A DNA stretch of 64,000 nt from Miscanthus floridulus (GCF_019320115.1 NC_089588.1:112502278-112566277); one strand, 5' to 3'. Shown: positions 1 to 12,062, counted from the stretch's first letter. Numbers and translations are program-made. Notes: generated from the sequence alone by a model not told the origin.

Positions 1-2
1 GT

Positions 3-2993
3 CCGAATGGTTGCGTCCTATTTAGGAAACAACACGAGAAAGCAACGCACTGTCCAAAGTGCAAATCATCTAGGTTTCTGGAGGTAGACTCTAGTGATGG
101 CCAGAAGAAGCAGCTTGATATCCCTGAGAAGGTCCTATGGTACCTTCCTTTCATACCGAGGATCCAACGGCTATTCATGATATAGGAGTCCGCCAAACAG
201 ATGGCATGACACAAAAATGGCAAAAGATACAATTCTGAGAAGATGGTACATCCATCCGATGGTGATGCATGGGTCCACTTTGATGGTAAACATCCCGATA
301 AAGCTGAGGAGGCTCGGAATGTACGTGTAGCACTGGCAACAGATAGGTTCAATCCGTATGGAATGATGGCGGCCCCGTACACTTGTTGGCCGTGTTCGTG
401 ATCCCCCTAAATCTTCCCCCCGGCGTCATGTTTCAACCCAAGAACGTATTCCTGTCGCTCATAATTCCCGGACACCCGGGGAACAATATGGGAGTGTTCA
501 TGGAGTCTCTGATTGACGAATTGATCGATGCTTGGGAAAACGGGGTACTGACATACGACCGAGCTACAAAGAGGAACTTCAAAATGCATGTCTGGTACCA
601 GTACTCCCTGCATGACTTCCTAGCGTATGGCATATTCTACGGGTGGTGTGTTCACGGGAAGTTCCCATGCCCAGTATGCAAGGAAGCTGTGAGGTTCAAT
701 TGGTTGAAGAAGGGTGGCAAGTTCTCTTCGTTCGACCAACATCGTCGATTCCTCCCTTCTAACCAACCATTCAGACGAGACATCAAGAACTTCACGAAAG
801 GTGTTTGAGTCACTGACCCTACACCTCAGATGATGACCGGCGCCGAGGTTCATGCTCAAATAGAGGCTCTCAAAATTGATGACAACAAAGGTGGTTTTAT
901 TGGATATGGTCAGGATCACATGTGGACTCATATATCGGGCTTGACTAGGCTCCCCTATTTCAATGACCTCCTTCTTCCACACAACATTGATGTAATGCAC
1001 ACTGAAAAGAATGTCGCCGAGGCACTTTGGGCAACACTCATGGACATTCCTGATAAGACAAAGGACAACGTTAAGGCTAGACTGGACCTGGCGACGTTGT
1101 GCGATAGACCAAAGCTAGTGATGAAGCCTTCTGCGCCCGGCAAGAAATGGAAAAGGCCTCATGCCGATTTCGTCTTGAAAAAGGACGAAAGGAAGGAGGT
1201 ATTGTGGTGGATCCAGACGTTAATGTTTCCTGATGGGTATGCGACGAATCTGAGGAGGGGAGTGAACTTGTCTACTATGCGAGTCTTAGGGATGAAGAGT
1301 CATGACTACCACATATGGATTGAACGGCTTCTTCCTGCCATGACCCAGGGATATGTCCCCGAGAATGTCTAGCGTGTGCTGGCAGAGTTGAGCTATTTCT
1401 TTCGTCAGCTTTGTGCCAAGGTGTTATCTCGAGCCGTGGTTGTTGACTTAGAGAAAGTGGCACCTGTGTTGCTCTACAAGTTGGAGAAGATCTTTCCACC
1501 CGGCTTCTTCATGCCGATGCAGCATTTGATTTTGCACCTACCGTACGAGGCATGAATGGGGGGTCCCGTGCAGGCCCGTTGGTGCTATCCAATCGAGAGA
1601 TGTCTAAAGGTTCTTCGCAAAAAGTGTAGAAATCAAGCCAAAATTGAGGCGTCCGTGGCAGCGGCATTCATTATGGAGGAGGTGTCAAACTTCACAATAG
1701 CATACTATAAGGACAACCTTCCAAGTGTGCACAATCCACCCCCTCATTACAACGCCGACGAGAGTTCATCGAACCTCAGCCTTTTCAAAGGGCAACTCAG
1801 AAGCGCAAGCGCATCGAGCACCAAGACCTTGCAGTATGATGAGTGGCGCACTATCATGTTGTATGTGTTGTTGAACCTTGACAAAGTGAACCCGTATTTG
1901 CGGTAAGTTCTCAATGAGCTTGTTACATACGTCGTCACTATCCTCCATCCATCCAACCCCCTTGTCTCTCGTTTTTTTAGGGAATTTTTGGATAAGTACT
2001 GGCAAGAGGATTGGGCTCCTTCCCCTCAAGAACAAGATAGCCTTCTCAAAGATGGTGTGCCCGATTTCATTTTCTGGTTTAGTAAGAAGGTACCGTCCAA
2101 TTTACCTCGTTCTATCTTTGACTCACCACTTTGCTCGTACGAGCGAGTAATGTAACGATCTATCTGGCCTCACCTTGTAGGCCAGCACGGATGCGGAAAT
2201 GAGTGATGAGTTGAGACAGGTTGCCAATGGCTTCGCCTATAAGGTCAAGTCATTTACCGTTTATGATGTGAATGGATATCGCTTTCACATAACAAGACAC
2301 GAACAGAGTCGCCCAAACCGAAGAACCACGAATACCGGAGTTTGTACGCCTGGCACCGATGACCGCGACTACTATGGCATAGTCGAAGAAATATACGAGC
2401 TCAGATTTGAGGGTTGCAAACCTCTTAGTCCAGTCGTATTCAAATGCCATTGGTTCGATCCTGATGTAACGAGAACGACCCTTGAGCTTGGGCAAGTCGA
2501 AATTTGGCAAGATTCCGTCTATCGAGGCGACGATGTCTGTATTGTGGCTCAACAGGCCACGCAAGTTTATTATCTCCCATGGGCATGCCAAAAAGACCCT
2601 AATCTTATGGGCTGGTACCTTGTGCACAAGGTATCGCCGCACGGTAAAGTGCATGTCCCGAACGATGAGGATTACAACTTTGACCCAAACACATACGATG
2701 GAGAGTTCTATCAACCAGAGGGGCTAGAAGGGAGGTTTGACATAGACATGTCTTCGCTGATGGGCATGGAAGTAGATAATGACATTGATGAGGACGATGG
2801 AGATGAGGACGATGGAGATGAGGTGCAAAATGCCAACGACTTACAAATGCTTGAGCAATTATGTTTAGGCGATGACAATGATGACAACGTTGGAGATGAG
2901 GCCGATTTTTTTGACAATATTGATAGTGATGCCGATGACAACGAGGGAGATGATGACAATGAGGGAGATGATGACGAGGGAGATTATTTCTAA
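3..2993 (+). pseudogene. TNP2-type CACTA transposase, decayed (Transposase_21 - DUF4218 - DUF4216)
   Basis: Transposase that would cut and join CACTA ends. The reading begins with a Cys-x2-Cys pair (CPKC) near 50-80, followed by the Transposase_21 core with a WPVFVIPLNLPPG-like segment (about 387-425) and HNIDVMHTEKNV (about 980-1015). The DUF4218 hallmark PMQHLILHLPYEA is at 1510-1552. Exons inferred from splice signals are up to 1902, 1981-2089 and 2181-2993, with GT donors at 1903 and 2090 and AG acceptors ending at 1980 and 2180. The last exon holds DUF4216 (KVKSFTVYDVNGYRFHI) and a very acidic Asp/Glu tail. Damage: a stop near 170, a one-base frameshift near 389, and in-frame stops at 806-808, 1370-1372 and 1553-1555. 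Family assignment is firm; activity is excluded. Confidence 0.88.
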
Positions 2994-3008
2994 TTCATGT
3001 AATACTAT

Positions 3009-3033
3009 ATTATTATTATTATTATTATTATTA
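3009..3033. repeat. (ATT)n microsatellite
   Basis: About eight ATT/TTA units just after the stop codon of the DUF4216 exon, in the spacer between the two CACTA genes. Confidence 0.9.
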
Positions 3034-3122
3034 ATTTGCAATTATGTTTCGTTCATTTTCCATCTCTTTATAAGGACTTACAAATTCATTTTGCATCTTT
3101 GTAATTGCAGGAACTCGACAAA

Positions 3123-4038
3123 ATGCCTGGGGGAAGGCAGAGGCGTCTCCACTCGCTCTACGTGACACCCCCCCGCTCAGGAGGACGAGGAGCCGCCGGC
3201 GGAGACGTCAACGAGGAGGACTAGGACCGGCTGCCCCCGCGGCCGTCTGAGGACGAGGCCTACGCCTCGCGCCCCATCGCCCGAGGAGGACTAGGTGGTG
3301 GCCTCCGGGGATGAGGGCGACCAGGGGGCGGCCGCGGGGGATGAGGATGACCAGGCGGCGACAGCAGGGGGTTCCGCTTCATCTGGCCATGAGGAGGCGG
3401 CGACAGCAGGGGGTTCCTCTTCCTCTAGTGGGTCGACCGTCTACTTGCGCGGGCCGTCGACCCTCCCGCGGAGGCCAATCCCAGTTCACCAGCGCCCGAT
3501 GATTCGACCCGTGGGTGACGGGTATGTAACCATTCATGTTTTCTCTACTTGTTCATATGACATGTTGACAATCAAAATGGAGACTAATAATTCTTCTTAA
3601 TGACTCGTGCAGCAACTGGGAAGTTGTGTCCGGAGCCGGCCAGGTACGCCAGATCAATGGCATCCTGAGCCTTCTGATTCGGGAGCACTACCCTGGCATG
3701 GTCACCGTCGCAGGCACCAACGGCAATGTGACTATGCCACCCTGGACGTGGGACCACTTTGCCCTCGCCACGGACAACGTCGTAGGCACCAAGGCGGCGC
3801 GGATTAAGCAGGAGCACTGGGTAAGTCTTCATCGCACTACATTGGTCAATTTATTGTATTCATTGGTCGTTCTTAAAATAATGAAATGATACATGATGCA
3901 TGTATGCAGGACTTCTTCAGGTGCGCCCCGGGGTACGAGGCCCGGGCGGAGCGAGTGTTGGACAAGGTCTGCAGGAACCAACACTCAGACCTGTACCACG
4001 AGACGCGGCTCCAGTGCATCATCAACTACAACGGGAAT
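3123..4038 (+). pseudogene. CACTA second gene, Transposase_24-type protein, truncated
   Basis: Likely the element's accessory DNA-binding protein gene. A candidate ATG is at 3123 (MPGGRQRR) but that frame meets a stop within about 35 codons; a low-complexity Gly/Ala/Ser/Asp/Glu-rich segment follows (3295-3480), then PRRPIPVHQRP. Splice signals suggest an intron from about 3520 to 3612, an exon 3613-3821 that includes REHYPGMVTV and MPPWTWDHFA, a donor GTAAGT at 3822 and an exon from 3910 (DFFRCAPGYEARAERVLDKV). These motifs are those of the plant Transposase_24 family. Coding is cut off near 4038 by the junction with an inverted resistance-gene fragment, so the C-terminal half is missing. Confidence 0.75.
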
Positions 4039-4040
4039 GT

Positions 4041-4740
4041 CCAAGGCACTTGTTAAGGTTGTAACAATGTGAAAGATCACAATGTCGTAAATCCATCACA
4101 CGTAAAACTTGGGAACTCCTAAGGACCGGTATTATTAGACTAGAGGTCAGTCGTAGGACAACAACTGATCTTACTTGTTGCAAGCTCCTAGTTGTCAGAG
4201 TCATAGAACCGTCTTCCTTGCCATCTTGAATTGATAACCTCCTAATGTTACTTGTTGGAGACATCTGATCCATACCATTTAATATAGTAACAAATTTTGC
4301 TTCACTTGACAAGGAGCAGAAAAGGTCAAGCACCATGTCATGTACACGACATTCATATACCTTGTCATATGGGTTGGATCATATTTATGTTTATGAGCTC
4401 ATTGAAGTAACTCTCTCCGATTTCAAATAGGCTCTTGCCTTGTTTTTTTCACACTGGATAAAACCTTCCACAATCCATATCCATATCAAACAATTTTTTT
4501 GAACTTCGTAATCTTCAGGAAACATATTGAAATATAATAAGCAAGTCCTCAGATTGGATGGCATATTATAATAGCTAAATGACAAAATCTTTCTCATATT
4601 CTCCACATCAAAATTGTCCTCAAGACCAATACCAATGGAATGGTACACCTCATACCAGTAAGGAAATCTCTGATTACGTCGATGAGCCGCCTCTCATCCA
4701 ATGTTTCTCCATTGATGTTCTTGCTAAGATCATACAACTA
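4041..4740 (-). pseudogene. NBS-LRR resistance-gene fragment
   Basis: A relic of a CC-NBS-LRR gene closely related to the intact gene at 6745-9910. From about 4740 downward it shows a stretch like the end of the RNBS-A region (DERRLIDVIRDFL), then jumps straight to VYHSIGIGLED, NMRKILSFSYYNMPS and LRTCLLYFNMFPEDY (RNBS-D), followed by the start of the LRR region (SQVLRVMDLRHCDL, about 4075-4130). The kinase-2, RNBS-B and GLPL motifs and the intron are deleted, and frameshifts separate the pieces. It ends where the CACTA relic starts. It cannot encode a functional receptor but marks an old tandem duplication. Confidence 0.85.
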
Positions 4741-4744
4741 TCCC

Positions 4745-5190
4745 TTGAACTAGCAGGAACCCCGCGCGTTGCCGCGGGCTATAGTCCGATCGCATTGTGA
4801 ATCGTCTATTACCTATCAACTGGTTGACAACAATTTCATTAAAAATATCAGCATGCTGATGTCCAATGGATAGATATATAGAAGCAAGATTTATCACCAT
4901 GACATGGAACAGATAAGCTGGCAACAGAAAAGTTATTTCTGAAACCTTTAACCATTGAAAATAGAGCAACCTGAGAGCACATATATATGTAGACTATGAA
5001 ATTAAGCATACTAACATGGAACCACATTTTTTGTCTACTCGTTATAATTTCATTTAGCAGAAGATAGCATGGATCATTAAGTTTTAAATTTATAAAACTA
5101 GCAGCGATCAAATAATTTGGATTCAACAAAAGACATTAAGCTATCTGATTGATCAAGGGATGTCATGATATTAACATCAAGCCTTCTCTA
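4745..5190. other. Non-coding spacer with a GC-rich hairpin motif
   Basis: No gene seen. At 4758-4780 the sequence CCCGCGCGTTGCCGCGGG forms a short stem-loop; similar motifs occur near the ends of some grass DNA transposons, but no second end was found. The rest is AT-rich and unremarkable. Confidence 0.45.
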
Positions 5191-6735
5191 TGTCACACCC
5201 GATTCTGAAGGGATAAACCAGGTGCATATTACATGTGTGCCAGGATCAATTTCCACACATGCAATGACTTCATTAAAGGTCCAAAACACAGTGTCCGTAC
5301 AAAAGAGCGTTAGCGAGTACAAGGATCATTATTACAAGCCTTTATCAAAGTCTAGCGGCAACATAAACGATAGCATCCAACGAAAGGTAAAGACGATGAC
5401 GACATTGTAGCGGATCCACCTCACCACAGGAAGGTCGACGGCAGGAACACGAGCCTAACACCCAGGTAGATCTTCAGGAAACGCCTCCCAATCTTGTGTA
5501 TCCGAGCAGCCTTTATTTTGTGATTATAGCAAGGGTGAGTCCATGTCGAACTCAGCAAGTACATGCGGAAAATAAATGATATGCAAAGCTTAAAACCAAG
5601 GTAGGCTGACTCAGGCTTACTGCGGATTGGCATTTTAGTTGGCAAATTTTATTAGTACAACCTGATTACTAAGATGAGTGAAAGATCTCAACCATTAATT
5701 ATCATGAAGAACATTATTATATCATCATCATATACCGAGGTAGCCACCTCCATCCGAAGAAACATCACCTGCTGTTCAAGTGTCCATATTCTAATCAGTT
5801 GAGGGTCTGGGCTGCTCATAACCGTGAGCACGGCTAATATACCATGTTTAAAACACTGCAGAGATGTACATCTTTACCCTCAAGTCGTGATCCCCATATG
5901 CCTGAGGTTATCAGCCCCGAAACACTACCGAGGTGAGTAGGCAGGGTCTCACTACGAGACTGTTCACAGGTTCTAATTAATAGAATGCAACCCGCAAGGT
6001 TTTGCCTAGGCGCCAAAAGCCGTCCCCGTAGCCACGGGACCCGAACATCCGCAACTTAATATTCATTACCTAGGTTGCTCTCTTACGCCTACCCGATAAG
6101 CTACACCCTACTAGTAGAGGTCCTGCTAATATGTCAAGCCAGAGCCATATGGCTTGAGGATGTACGGTAAGTCTCAGGTGGTCGCTCCACGAACCGGTCC
6201 TTAGGGAGAGTAGACACGAGTACCCCTGAAACAGGGAAGGGCTCCAGTACTCATTCCCCCTTTCACCTTAAACCAAGTTGCTATAAAAGCATCTTTTAAA
6301 CATCATCATGTTGCAATAAGCCATAGTCAAGATTATGTTTATCATCATGTGTCGTTGCGGGTGGAGCAGCTAAGCATAACTACACAACCCATGATAAAAC
6401 CCCAGGGGTAACAAGGAAGGTAAAAGTAGGGCTAGTTAGGTCCATAGGGTTTACATAATTGAGACACATGCAATGTAAGTAAAGGTGAATTAAATAGTGA
6501 ATAGGTAATCAAGATGATCAAATGGTGCCTGCACTTGCCTTGATCAAGCTCAGGCTGCTCAAACTCCTCTGGGACTTGTTCCTCGTCTCCCACGAACAGA
6601 TCGTCCTCTAAACGCATCAAGCATCACACACGGGAGCAAAACATGCAAGCAAACATGCATTTAATTAGAACAGTACACCATTACATTGAATCAGAAGTAA
6701 ACATGCTCATAAAACTGTTCTACGCGTCGAGACCT
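5191..6735 (-). mobile_element. Truncated LTR of a chromovirus-type Ty3/Gypsy element
   Basis: Begins TGTCACACCCGATTCTG, the same terminal sequence type as the LTR of element F at 28583 (TGTCACACCTGATTTTA). Further shared blocks in the same order are the CATAACCGTGAGCACGGCT region (about 5818) against 29120, the CCCCATATGCC block (5891) against 29190, and AGAACAGTACACC (about 6667) against 29946. The match stops near 6735, about ten bases from the stop codon of the resistance gene, so the other LTR end is missing. By analogy with F the LTR sense strand is minus. No retroelement coding is present. Confidence 0.75.
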
Positions 6736-6744
6736 GGATTTTTT

Positions 6745-9700
6745 TCATCCGCATATCTGATGCTTGGGAAGATTGGGATGGATTTCAACTGCATGCCTCA
6801 GCGCAGCCTCCAATTCCCTTACCTCTTCCTTGTTAGCGCCTCTAGAACGCAAATAAATTTTGACATCCTGGAGTGATGACAGGTTTCCCAGACCCAACTC
6901 AGGACCATCACCGTTGCAGGTGATTTGTCTAGCTGCCTGTACACAGAACTCAAAGTTAAGAATTTCCAGCCTTGGCATAGCTCCTTGCTGAAACACTATA
7001 GGCCTTATAGATCCTCCGAACTGGAACAATACAAGGCATGGGAATAATCCAGCACCAATGATGAATCCCCCAAGTGTTCCAAGATTTTTTGGATCCACTG
7101 ACAGTTTTAGCACACGGAGAGCTGGCAACCTCCCAAGGGTTTCGAGATTGACCTGCCCTAAATCCCTCACAGCAATGGATAGGTATACAAGGTCCAGTAG
7201 ATAAGACTGATTCATCCTTGCTGGCAGTGTTGAGAACCAGCATGGCCATTCTATATCCAATCTACAGAGATGTCGAGGGGCAACCCAGGCATCCAATCCA
7301 CCAAAGTCCCATTGATTATCTCCAAAAGTCTTGATGTATAGATATTCGATATTTTGCAGTTTGGATAGGCACTCCACCAGCTTGCCACTCCAACCAATGA
7401 ACAGCAAAATATGAAGCACTCTCAGTTTCATTAGCTGGCCCAACTCTTCTATAATGTCAATGGAGACGGTAATGTCTAAAGTTGACAGCACTTCAAGGTT
7501 TGTTAGGCTCCCAATCCCATTTGGCACTCTTGTAAACTCATCAATGTACAGGCACATCAAATCTTTGAGCTGAAGAACAGTTGATGGCAAGCTAAACATA
7601 TTGTTGCCCCTCACATCCAAAGTCTGTAGAAATTTTAGGTTTCCTATTTGTTTAGGAAGCTGAGCAATGTGTGTGGCACATAGTCCTAGGTACCTCAAGT
7701 GAAATAAATGCTTAAGGTACTTAAGGCTGTAACCTCGTGAAAGATCACAATCTTGTAAATTCAGGACTCGTAAAACTCGGAATCTCTGAAGGTCTGGCAT
7801 TACACAAAATGCTGATGGAAAGACAACAGCTGACCTTACATGTTCCAAGCTTCCAATATCCATAGCGTTATCTTCTTTACCATATTGAAGAGACAACCTC
7901 CTAAACAACTTTAATGGAGATGTGTACCACACACCATTTAATATAGTATAATTTTCTTCACTTGACAAGAAGCGAATAAGATCGTGCACCATATCATGTA
8001 CATGACAAGCATATATCAAGCCAGTGTACCTCTCATATATAGGTTGGATCATACCTCTGTTCATGAGTTCATTGAAGTAACTGTCGCCAATTGCAAATAG
8101 ACTCTTACCTTGGTTTTCACATTGAATAAAGCCTTCGGCTATCCACATCCATATCAAACGATCTTTTTCAATTTTATAATCTTCCGGAAACATGCTTAAA
8201 TATAATAAGCAAGTTCTCAGATGGGAGGGCATTTCATAATAGCTAAGTGATAATATCTTTCTCATATTAACCACATCAGTACTATCGCTAAGACCAGTGC
8301 CAATAGAGTTGTACACATCATACCAATCAATCTCATTTCTTGCTTTAGATGCTAGAAGACTAGCTATTGTAACAATAGCCAAGGGAACACCACCACATTT
8401 CTGTAGTATTCTCTTGGATACTTCAGCCAGCTCCTTATTCAGACATTTTTCTGTGTCTTCAATGTTGTCCTTGTTTTCGTTACCAAATATTCTTCTGTAC
8501 AACAACTTTTGGGAGTTACTCAGGGAAAGGGGTTTCAACTTGTAAGCACCACCAACTTCTTCCGCAACACCAAAATTACGCGTTGTTGTGATAATTATGT
8601 ATCCAATATCATTATCAGGAAAGGCACGTCTAATCGTTTGCCAGACTGAGATATCCCATATGTCATCAATAACAAGAAAATACCTACACACAGGGCAAGT
8701 TATTAGCAAAAACTAATAAAATTACGATGGGAAGTTCTATTGTTCGTGAACCAAATTGTGCCAATTAAGCTAACTGGAACAATGCAAATGAACTCATGAG
8801 TTAGACAAGATTAACATGTCCATAGACAAAATAAGTCGACTCAGAAGCTTAACCAAAAAAAAAAAAAAGACACCCAGGGAAAAAATCACTGTCATTGCTC
8901 ATATTATTTCCACTGAACAATGATGTTTAAAACATAAATGGCTGTATTTTTTTATTTAACTAGGGCATGCATGCACATTTCTCATTAACCTTGTTTGGCC
9001 CTAGGACGTAGTATTATGATTGGAGGGCAAAACTCAACAGCGGCAAAACAATTCATATGCACACACTAATTGCAGGAATGCTTGGGCTTCCATACCTTTT
9101 ATGTTGAAGGAATTCTCTGAGTTCATTGATGAGCTGCTGCTCGTAAACAAAAGTTTCATTGATGCTGTCATCGTATTTATTCCTATCAAGTTGATACAGG
9201 ATGTCCTTGAATAGTTTATTCAAGTCAGGAGTTTGAGACACTGATACAAAAGCATAGCAATCGAATTGTGCACTAATCTTCTCATACACTGCATTAGCAA
9301 GAGTTGTCTTGCCCATCCCACCAAATCCAACAATGGAGACTATCTTGCCTTGCTGTGAGGGCACTCCGTTCTCTCCCATCAAAATCTTGATTAGCTCATC
9401 TCTAGTTTCATCAATGCCAACGAGCTCTTTAATCATTGTGTACTGAGAAAATAAACGTGGGTCCACAGTAGGTTTGGTAGGTTTGTCAACACCAAGGTTA
9501 ACATCGTACCTGGGACACCTCTTGTGCACCTCTGAGACACGGATCTTGATGTCTCTGATCCCAGTAGCAATCATATAAAATTGGAATAAATGGATTTTGG
9601 CAATTATTGATCTCCGTATACGACTCAACTCTGATGACTCGTTGAGCTTGCCAGGTATCATGTGTGTGTCAATAATGTCCTCTATGTTATCAGACAGCTT

Positions 9701-9910
9701 GCTCAAATCTCTGGCCCAGATCTTGTCCTGGATGTTAAGCTGGTCTGTCGGTGTATTGGAGAGCTTCTTGAGGGCAAACTCCATGCTCTCGAGCTCAGAT
9801 TGAAGAAACATAATCTCCTCTCTCATCCTCTTTGGCAGATTGTACTCGTCGGTGAGAAGAACACCAAGCCTGGTGATGACCCTCGATAGTGCCCCCGTTG
9901 CGGTCTCCAT
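6745..9910 (-). CDS. CC-NBS-LRR (CNL) disease-resistance protein, two exons, 917 aa
   Basis: Intracellular immune receptor. Exon 1 is 9910-9096, the intron 9095-8684 (GT...AG) and exon 2 8683-6745; joining restores codon phase across an Arg codon and reunites the NB-ARC domain. The start is the ATG at 9910, which opens an Rx-type coiled coil (residues 1-130) with an EDVID-like motif (DNIEDIID, about 74-81). NB-ARC motifs: P-loop GFGGMGKTT (195-203), RNBS-A (about 216-229), kinase-2 YFLVIDDIWD (273-282), RNBS-B IITTTRN (301-307), CGGVPLAI (368-375), RNBS-D LRTCLLYLSMFPEDY (427-441) and HVHDMVHD (MHD equivalent, 499-506). About 400 residues of LRRs follow. The Trp after kinase-2 is the CNL signature. 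No internal stops. The final residues lie at the edge of an inserted LTR fragment, so the natural C-terminus could be altered. The exact immune specificity cannot be read. Confidence 0.9.
8684..9095 (-). other. Intron inside the NB-ARC domain
   Basis: Donor AAAAG/GTATGG at 9096/9095 and acceptor TGTGTAG/GTATTTT at 8684/8683. It splits RNBS-A from kinase-2. It contains a poly-A tract near 8853. Without splicing, both halves run into stops shortly past the junction. Confidence 0.85.
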
Positions 9911-10260
9911 GGATCAGATATGTCCTGGGCAAACCCAAGGAGTGAGGCTACTGTGGGCATACCTAGGAGCTATTTGGATGGGCACAAAGGACGGAAGAGC
10001 GCGAGATAGAACTCACCGAGTCAACGGCCACCGCTGGTCGCGAATCCGGCTCCCCTTCTCGCCGGATCCGGCTTCGCGCCGGGTATCGACGGATCAAGCC
10101 GAGGAGCCACAGCCGCCTCCTGTTTTTTGTTCCAAGTTGCTCTCTAGCTGCTGCCTTGGAAGATGGAACAGATCAGAGAGGGGACAGGATCATCGTGACG
10201 CTACACCAAAAGGCAAAAAAATAATGCACCACCGCATTAATAATCTATTCCACCCATGAT
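9911..10260 (-). promoter_or_regulatory. Upstream region of the CNL gene, conserved in a second copy
   Basis: Segments TGTCCTGG, AGGAGCTATT, GAGCGCGAG, CACCGCTGGTCGCGAAT, GGCTCCCC and AAAGGCAAAA occur in the same order at 21129-21810. This conservation between paralogous copies supports a shared 5' leader/promoter. No core promoter position can be fixed by eye. Confidence 0.6.
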
Positions 10261-10429
10261 ATCGATGCCCTCTCTTCTTCCACATGCCGCAGCATCTTTC
10301 TCTTTGCTCCGGGTGCCTACTGGTGACAGCTTTTTGTAGGCCCCTCCCATAGTGGCCATATCATCTTCTTTCCCCATTTCCATGTGGGTAAATTTGCTGT
10401 AGCACATTATTTAATATTGATATTTGCTT

Positions 10430-10689
10430 CTCCCTTCATTCCAAATTTTAAGTCATTCCAAAAATCTTGGAGAATCAGAGCATCTCTAGTTTGACCAAAA
10501 TTATAGAAATAATTACAAAAAATTATGACCATTAAATAAGTATACTATGAAAATATAATTAATGAAGAATCTAATGATACTTAGTTAGTATCATAAATAT
10601 TATTATCTTATCATATAAATTTGGTTAAACTTGAGATGCTTTGACTCTCCAAGATTCTTGGAATGACTTATAATTTGGGATGGAGGGAG
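10430..10689. mobile_element. Stowaway-like MITE
   Basis: Long imperfect terminal inverted repeats: CTCCCTTCATTCCAAATT at the left matches the reverse complement of AATTTGGGATGGAGGGAG at the right, continuing through the AGTCATTCC and CTTGGAGA blocks. The short AT-rich interior has no coding. This is typical of grass Tc1/mariner MITEs; the TA duplication is imperfect on the left. Confidence 0.8.
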
Positions 10690-10995
10690 TACTTAATATT
10701 GGCTTTGCTAGGAACACTTTTTAATCGTGGCAATTAGCCCCTTAGACACTATATTTACTAAATTTTGGAGAATTTACTAAAACTCTAATGTGTGAACAAA
10801 TGTTTGGATTTTAGGGTCAGGTTTTAACGTGGGATCCACATATAGATCTATCCACACCGATCTCCATGAAGCATAAAACTGTATGGCACATCATTTCGAA
10901 AAACTTCTATCAAATTTGCTGAAACTTTTACAAGGAACATGAGATTTTAATTCTTTTAATCTGGGGGCTCACATGTAGCCATACTAATTATGATA
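10690..10995. other. Unannotated spacer
   Basis: AT-rich DNA between two MITEs. I see no gene or clear repeat. Confidence 0.5.
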
Positions 10996-11079
10996 CTCCC
11001 TCTGTTCTAAAAAAAGGTTGTAATTTTAAAACAGTGTTGTGCTATATTAAGTTTGACAAATTTATATATAGAAAATAAA
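10996..11079. mobile_element. Left part of a MITE split by a Mutator-like element
   Basis: Begins CTCCCTCTGTTCTAAAA after a TA and continues with Stowaway-type sequence (AGTTTGACAAATTTATA). It stops at 11079, where the Mutator-like element begins; AAAAATAAACAATATTTT at 18804 continues the same MITE type on the other side. Confidence 0.6.
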
Positions 11080-11228
11080 GAGTAAAATGCACCCTGGGTG
11101 CTTAAACTTTTCATGGATTCACACTTGGGTCCTTGAACAAAAAAAAGTGACCATCGCGTCCTCAATCTACTGTGGACTATCATCTAGGTCGTGACCTTTT
11201 ATGTCCTTAAACTAATGTGGAACCCGAG
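11080..11228 (+). repeat. Left terminal inverted repeat of the MULE
   Basis: About 149 bp, including a 22-bp segment (about 11094-11115) that is absent from the right copy. Confidence 0.7.
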
Positions 11229-11576
11229 TAGAGTTCCATATCTCACCACATCAACTCTATAAGCCTATTTTTTTAGAAACTCTATAAGCCTATTTAAAGG
11301 CAACATGATATGATCAGGCTCGAGTATATTTTCAGGCCATAATTATTTTCGGATTAAAGGCATTTTTGCGCACATGCATGCAAACATATTTACGTCGCTA
11401 GCCAATCATTCAGCAGAGCTCTCCATGCACGTTGATTATCTCCTTTGCTGGGGTACATGCACGTCACATTTCTGGGTACATGCACGTCACGTTTCTTTAA
11501 CCGATGAAACGGCCAGCCAATATGTACGTATAATAATATATACAATGCTGAATATAATAAGTTTTCTTTTTAGTCA
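11229..11576. other. Left interior arm of the MULE
   Basis: AT-rich; contains a short direct duplication around 11260-11295 (AACTCTATAAGCCTATTT twice) and another of ACATGCACGTCAC at 11454-11490. No gene seen. Confidence 0.5.
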
Positions 11577-12051
11577 TGTTCATCGGATCGGGATGTATTG
11601 GTAGTAGGAATAGGTGTTCAGGATCACAGAGAGACAGAGAGAAAGGGGGTGATAGGTTGCAAACGATCAAAAGCCGTAGTGGTCGAAGCTCCGGCCGGGG
11701 TTTCGTTGACGGACGCCATCTGCGCGCCAGCAGCGACGTTCGGTGGAGAGGGAGTCGGCGCTGTGGCGTCCTCGGCGGCGGCGTGTGCGTCGGGGTGGCG
11801 TTGCCGGTGTCGGTGGTGCTTCCCGTCGCTGGCAGCGCCCCTTCTCAAGATCGGGTCTAGGGTTAGAATGTCGGTGGGGTGACTGGCGGCGCGGTGAACC
11901 TCGTACCACGAGCCCCGGCCCCCACCTTTCCTTTATAGCGCTGTGCGACGGGGGCCCACCAACCATGTAGGGTTGGGCGCCCCCGATCAGGGCGCGAGAA
12001 CAAGGCCCAGTTAGGCCGTTGGGCCTAACTGGTGGGAGATCAATCCTAACA
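11577..12051 (-). repeat. Copia 3' LTR
   Basis: 475 bp, equal in length and nearly identical to 17722-18196. A minus-strand TATA-like CTATAAAGG lies near 11928-11937. Confidence 0.85.
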
Positions 12052-12062
12052 TTCTCCCCCTT
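12052..12062 (-). promoter_or_regulatory. Copia polypurine tract
   Basis: AAGGGGGAGAA read on the minus strand, immediately next to the TG of the 3' LTR; the primer site for plus-strand DNA synthesis in LTR elements. Confidence 0.8.

Larger units (their letters stand above)
1..4040 (+). mobile_element. CACTA (En/Spm) transposon, truncated at both ends
   Basis: Two genes in the order typical of autonomous CACTA elements lie on the plus strand: a TNP2-type transposase (Transposase_21, DUF4218, DUF4216) and then a Transposase_24-type gene. The left end lies outside the window. The right side stops inside the second gene near 4040, where sequence becomes an inverted fragment of a resistance gene; no CACTA terminal inverted repeat is visible there. 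The element is therefore a broken relic. Confidence 0.85.

Noticed and set aside
4757..4785. Possible Helitron or other transposon terminus (CCCGCGCGTTGCCGCGGG hairpin)
   Set aside because: Only one candidate end seen; no matching partner terminus, target site or encoded protein.
11556..11576. Target duplication for the Copia element
   Set aside because: Five bases left of the 3' LTR (AGTCA or TAATA) do not match those right of the 5' LTR (ACTAC), whichever LTR boundary is chosen.
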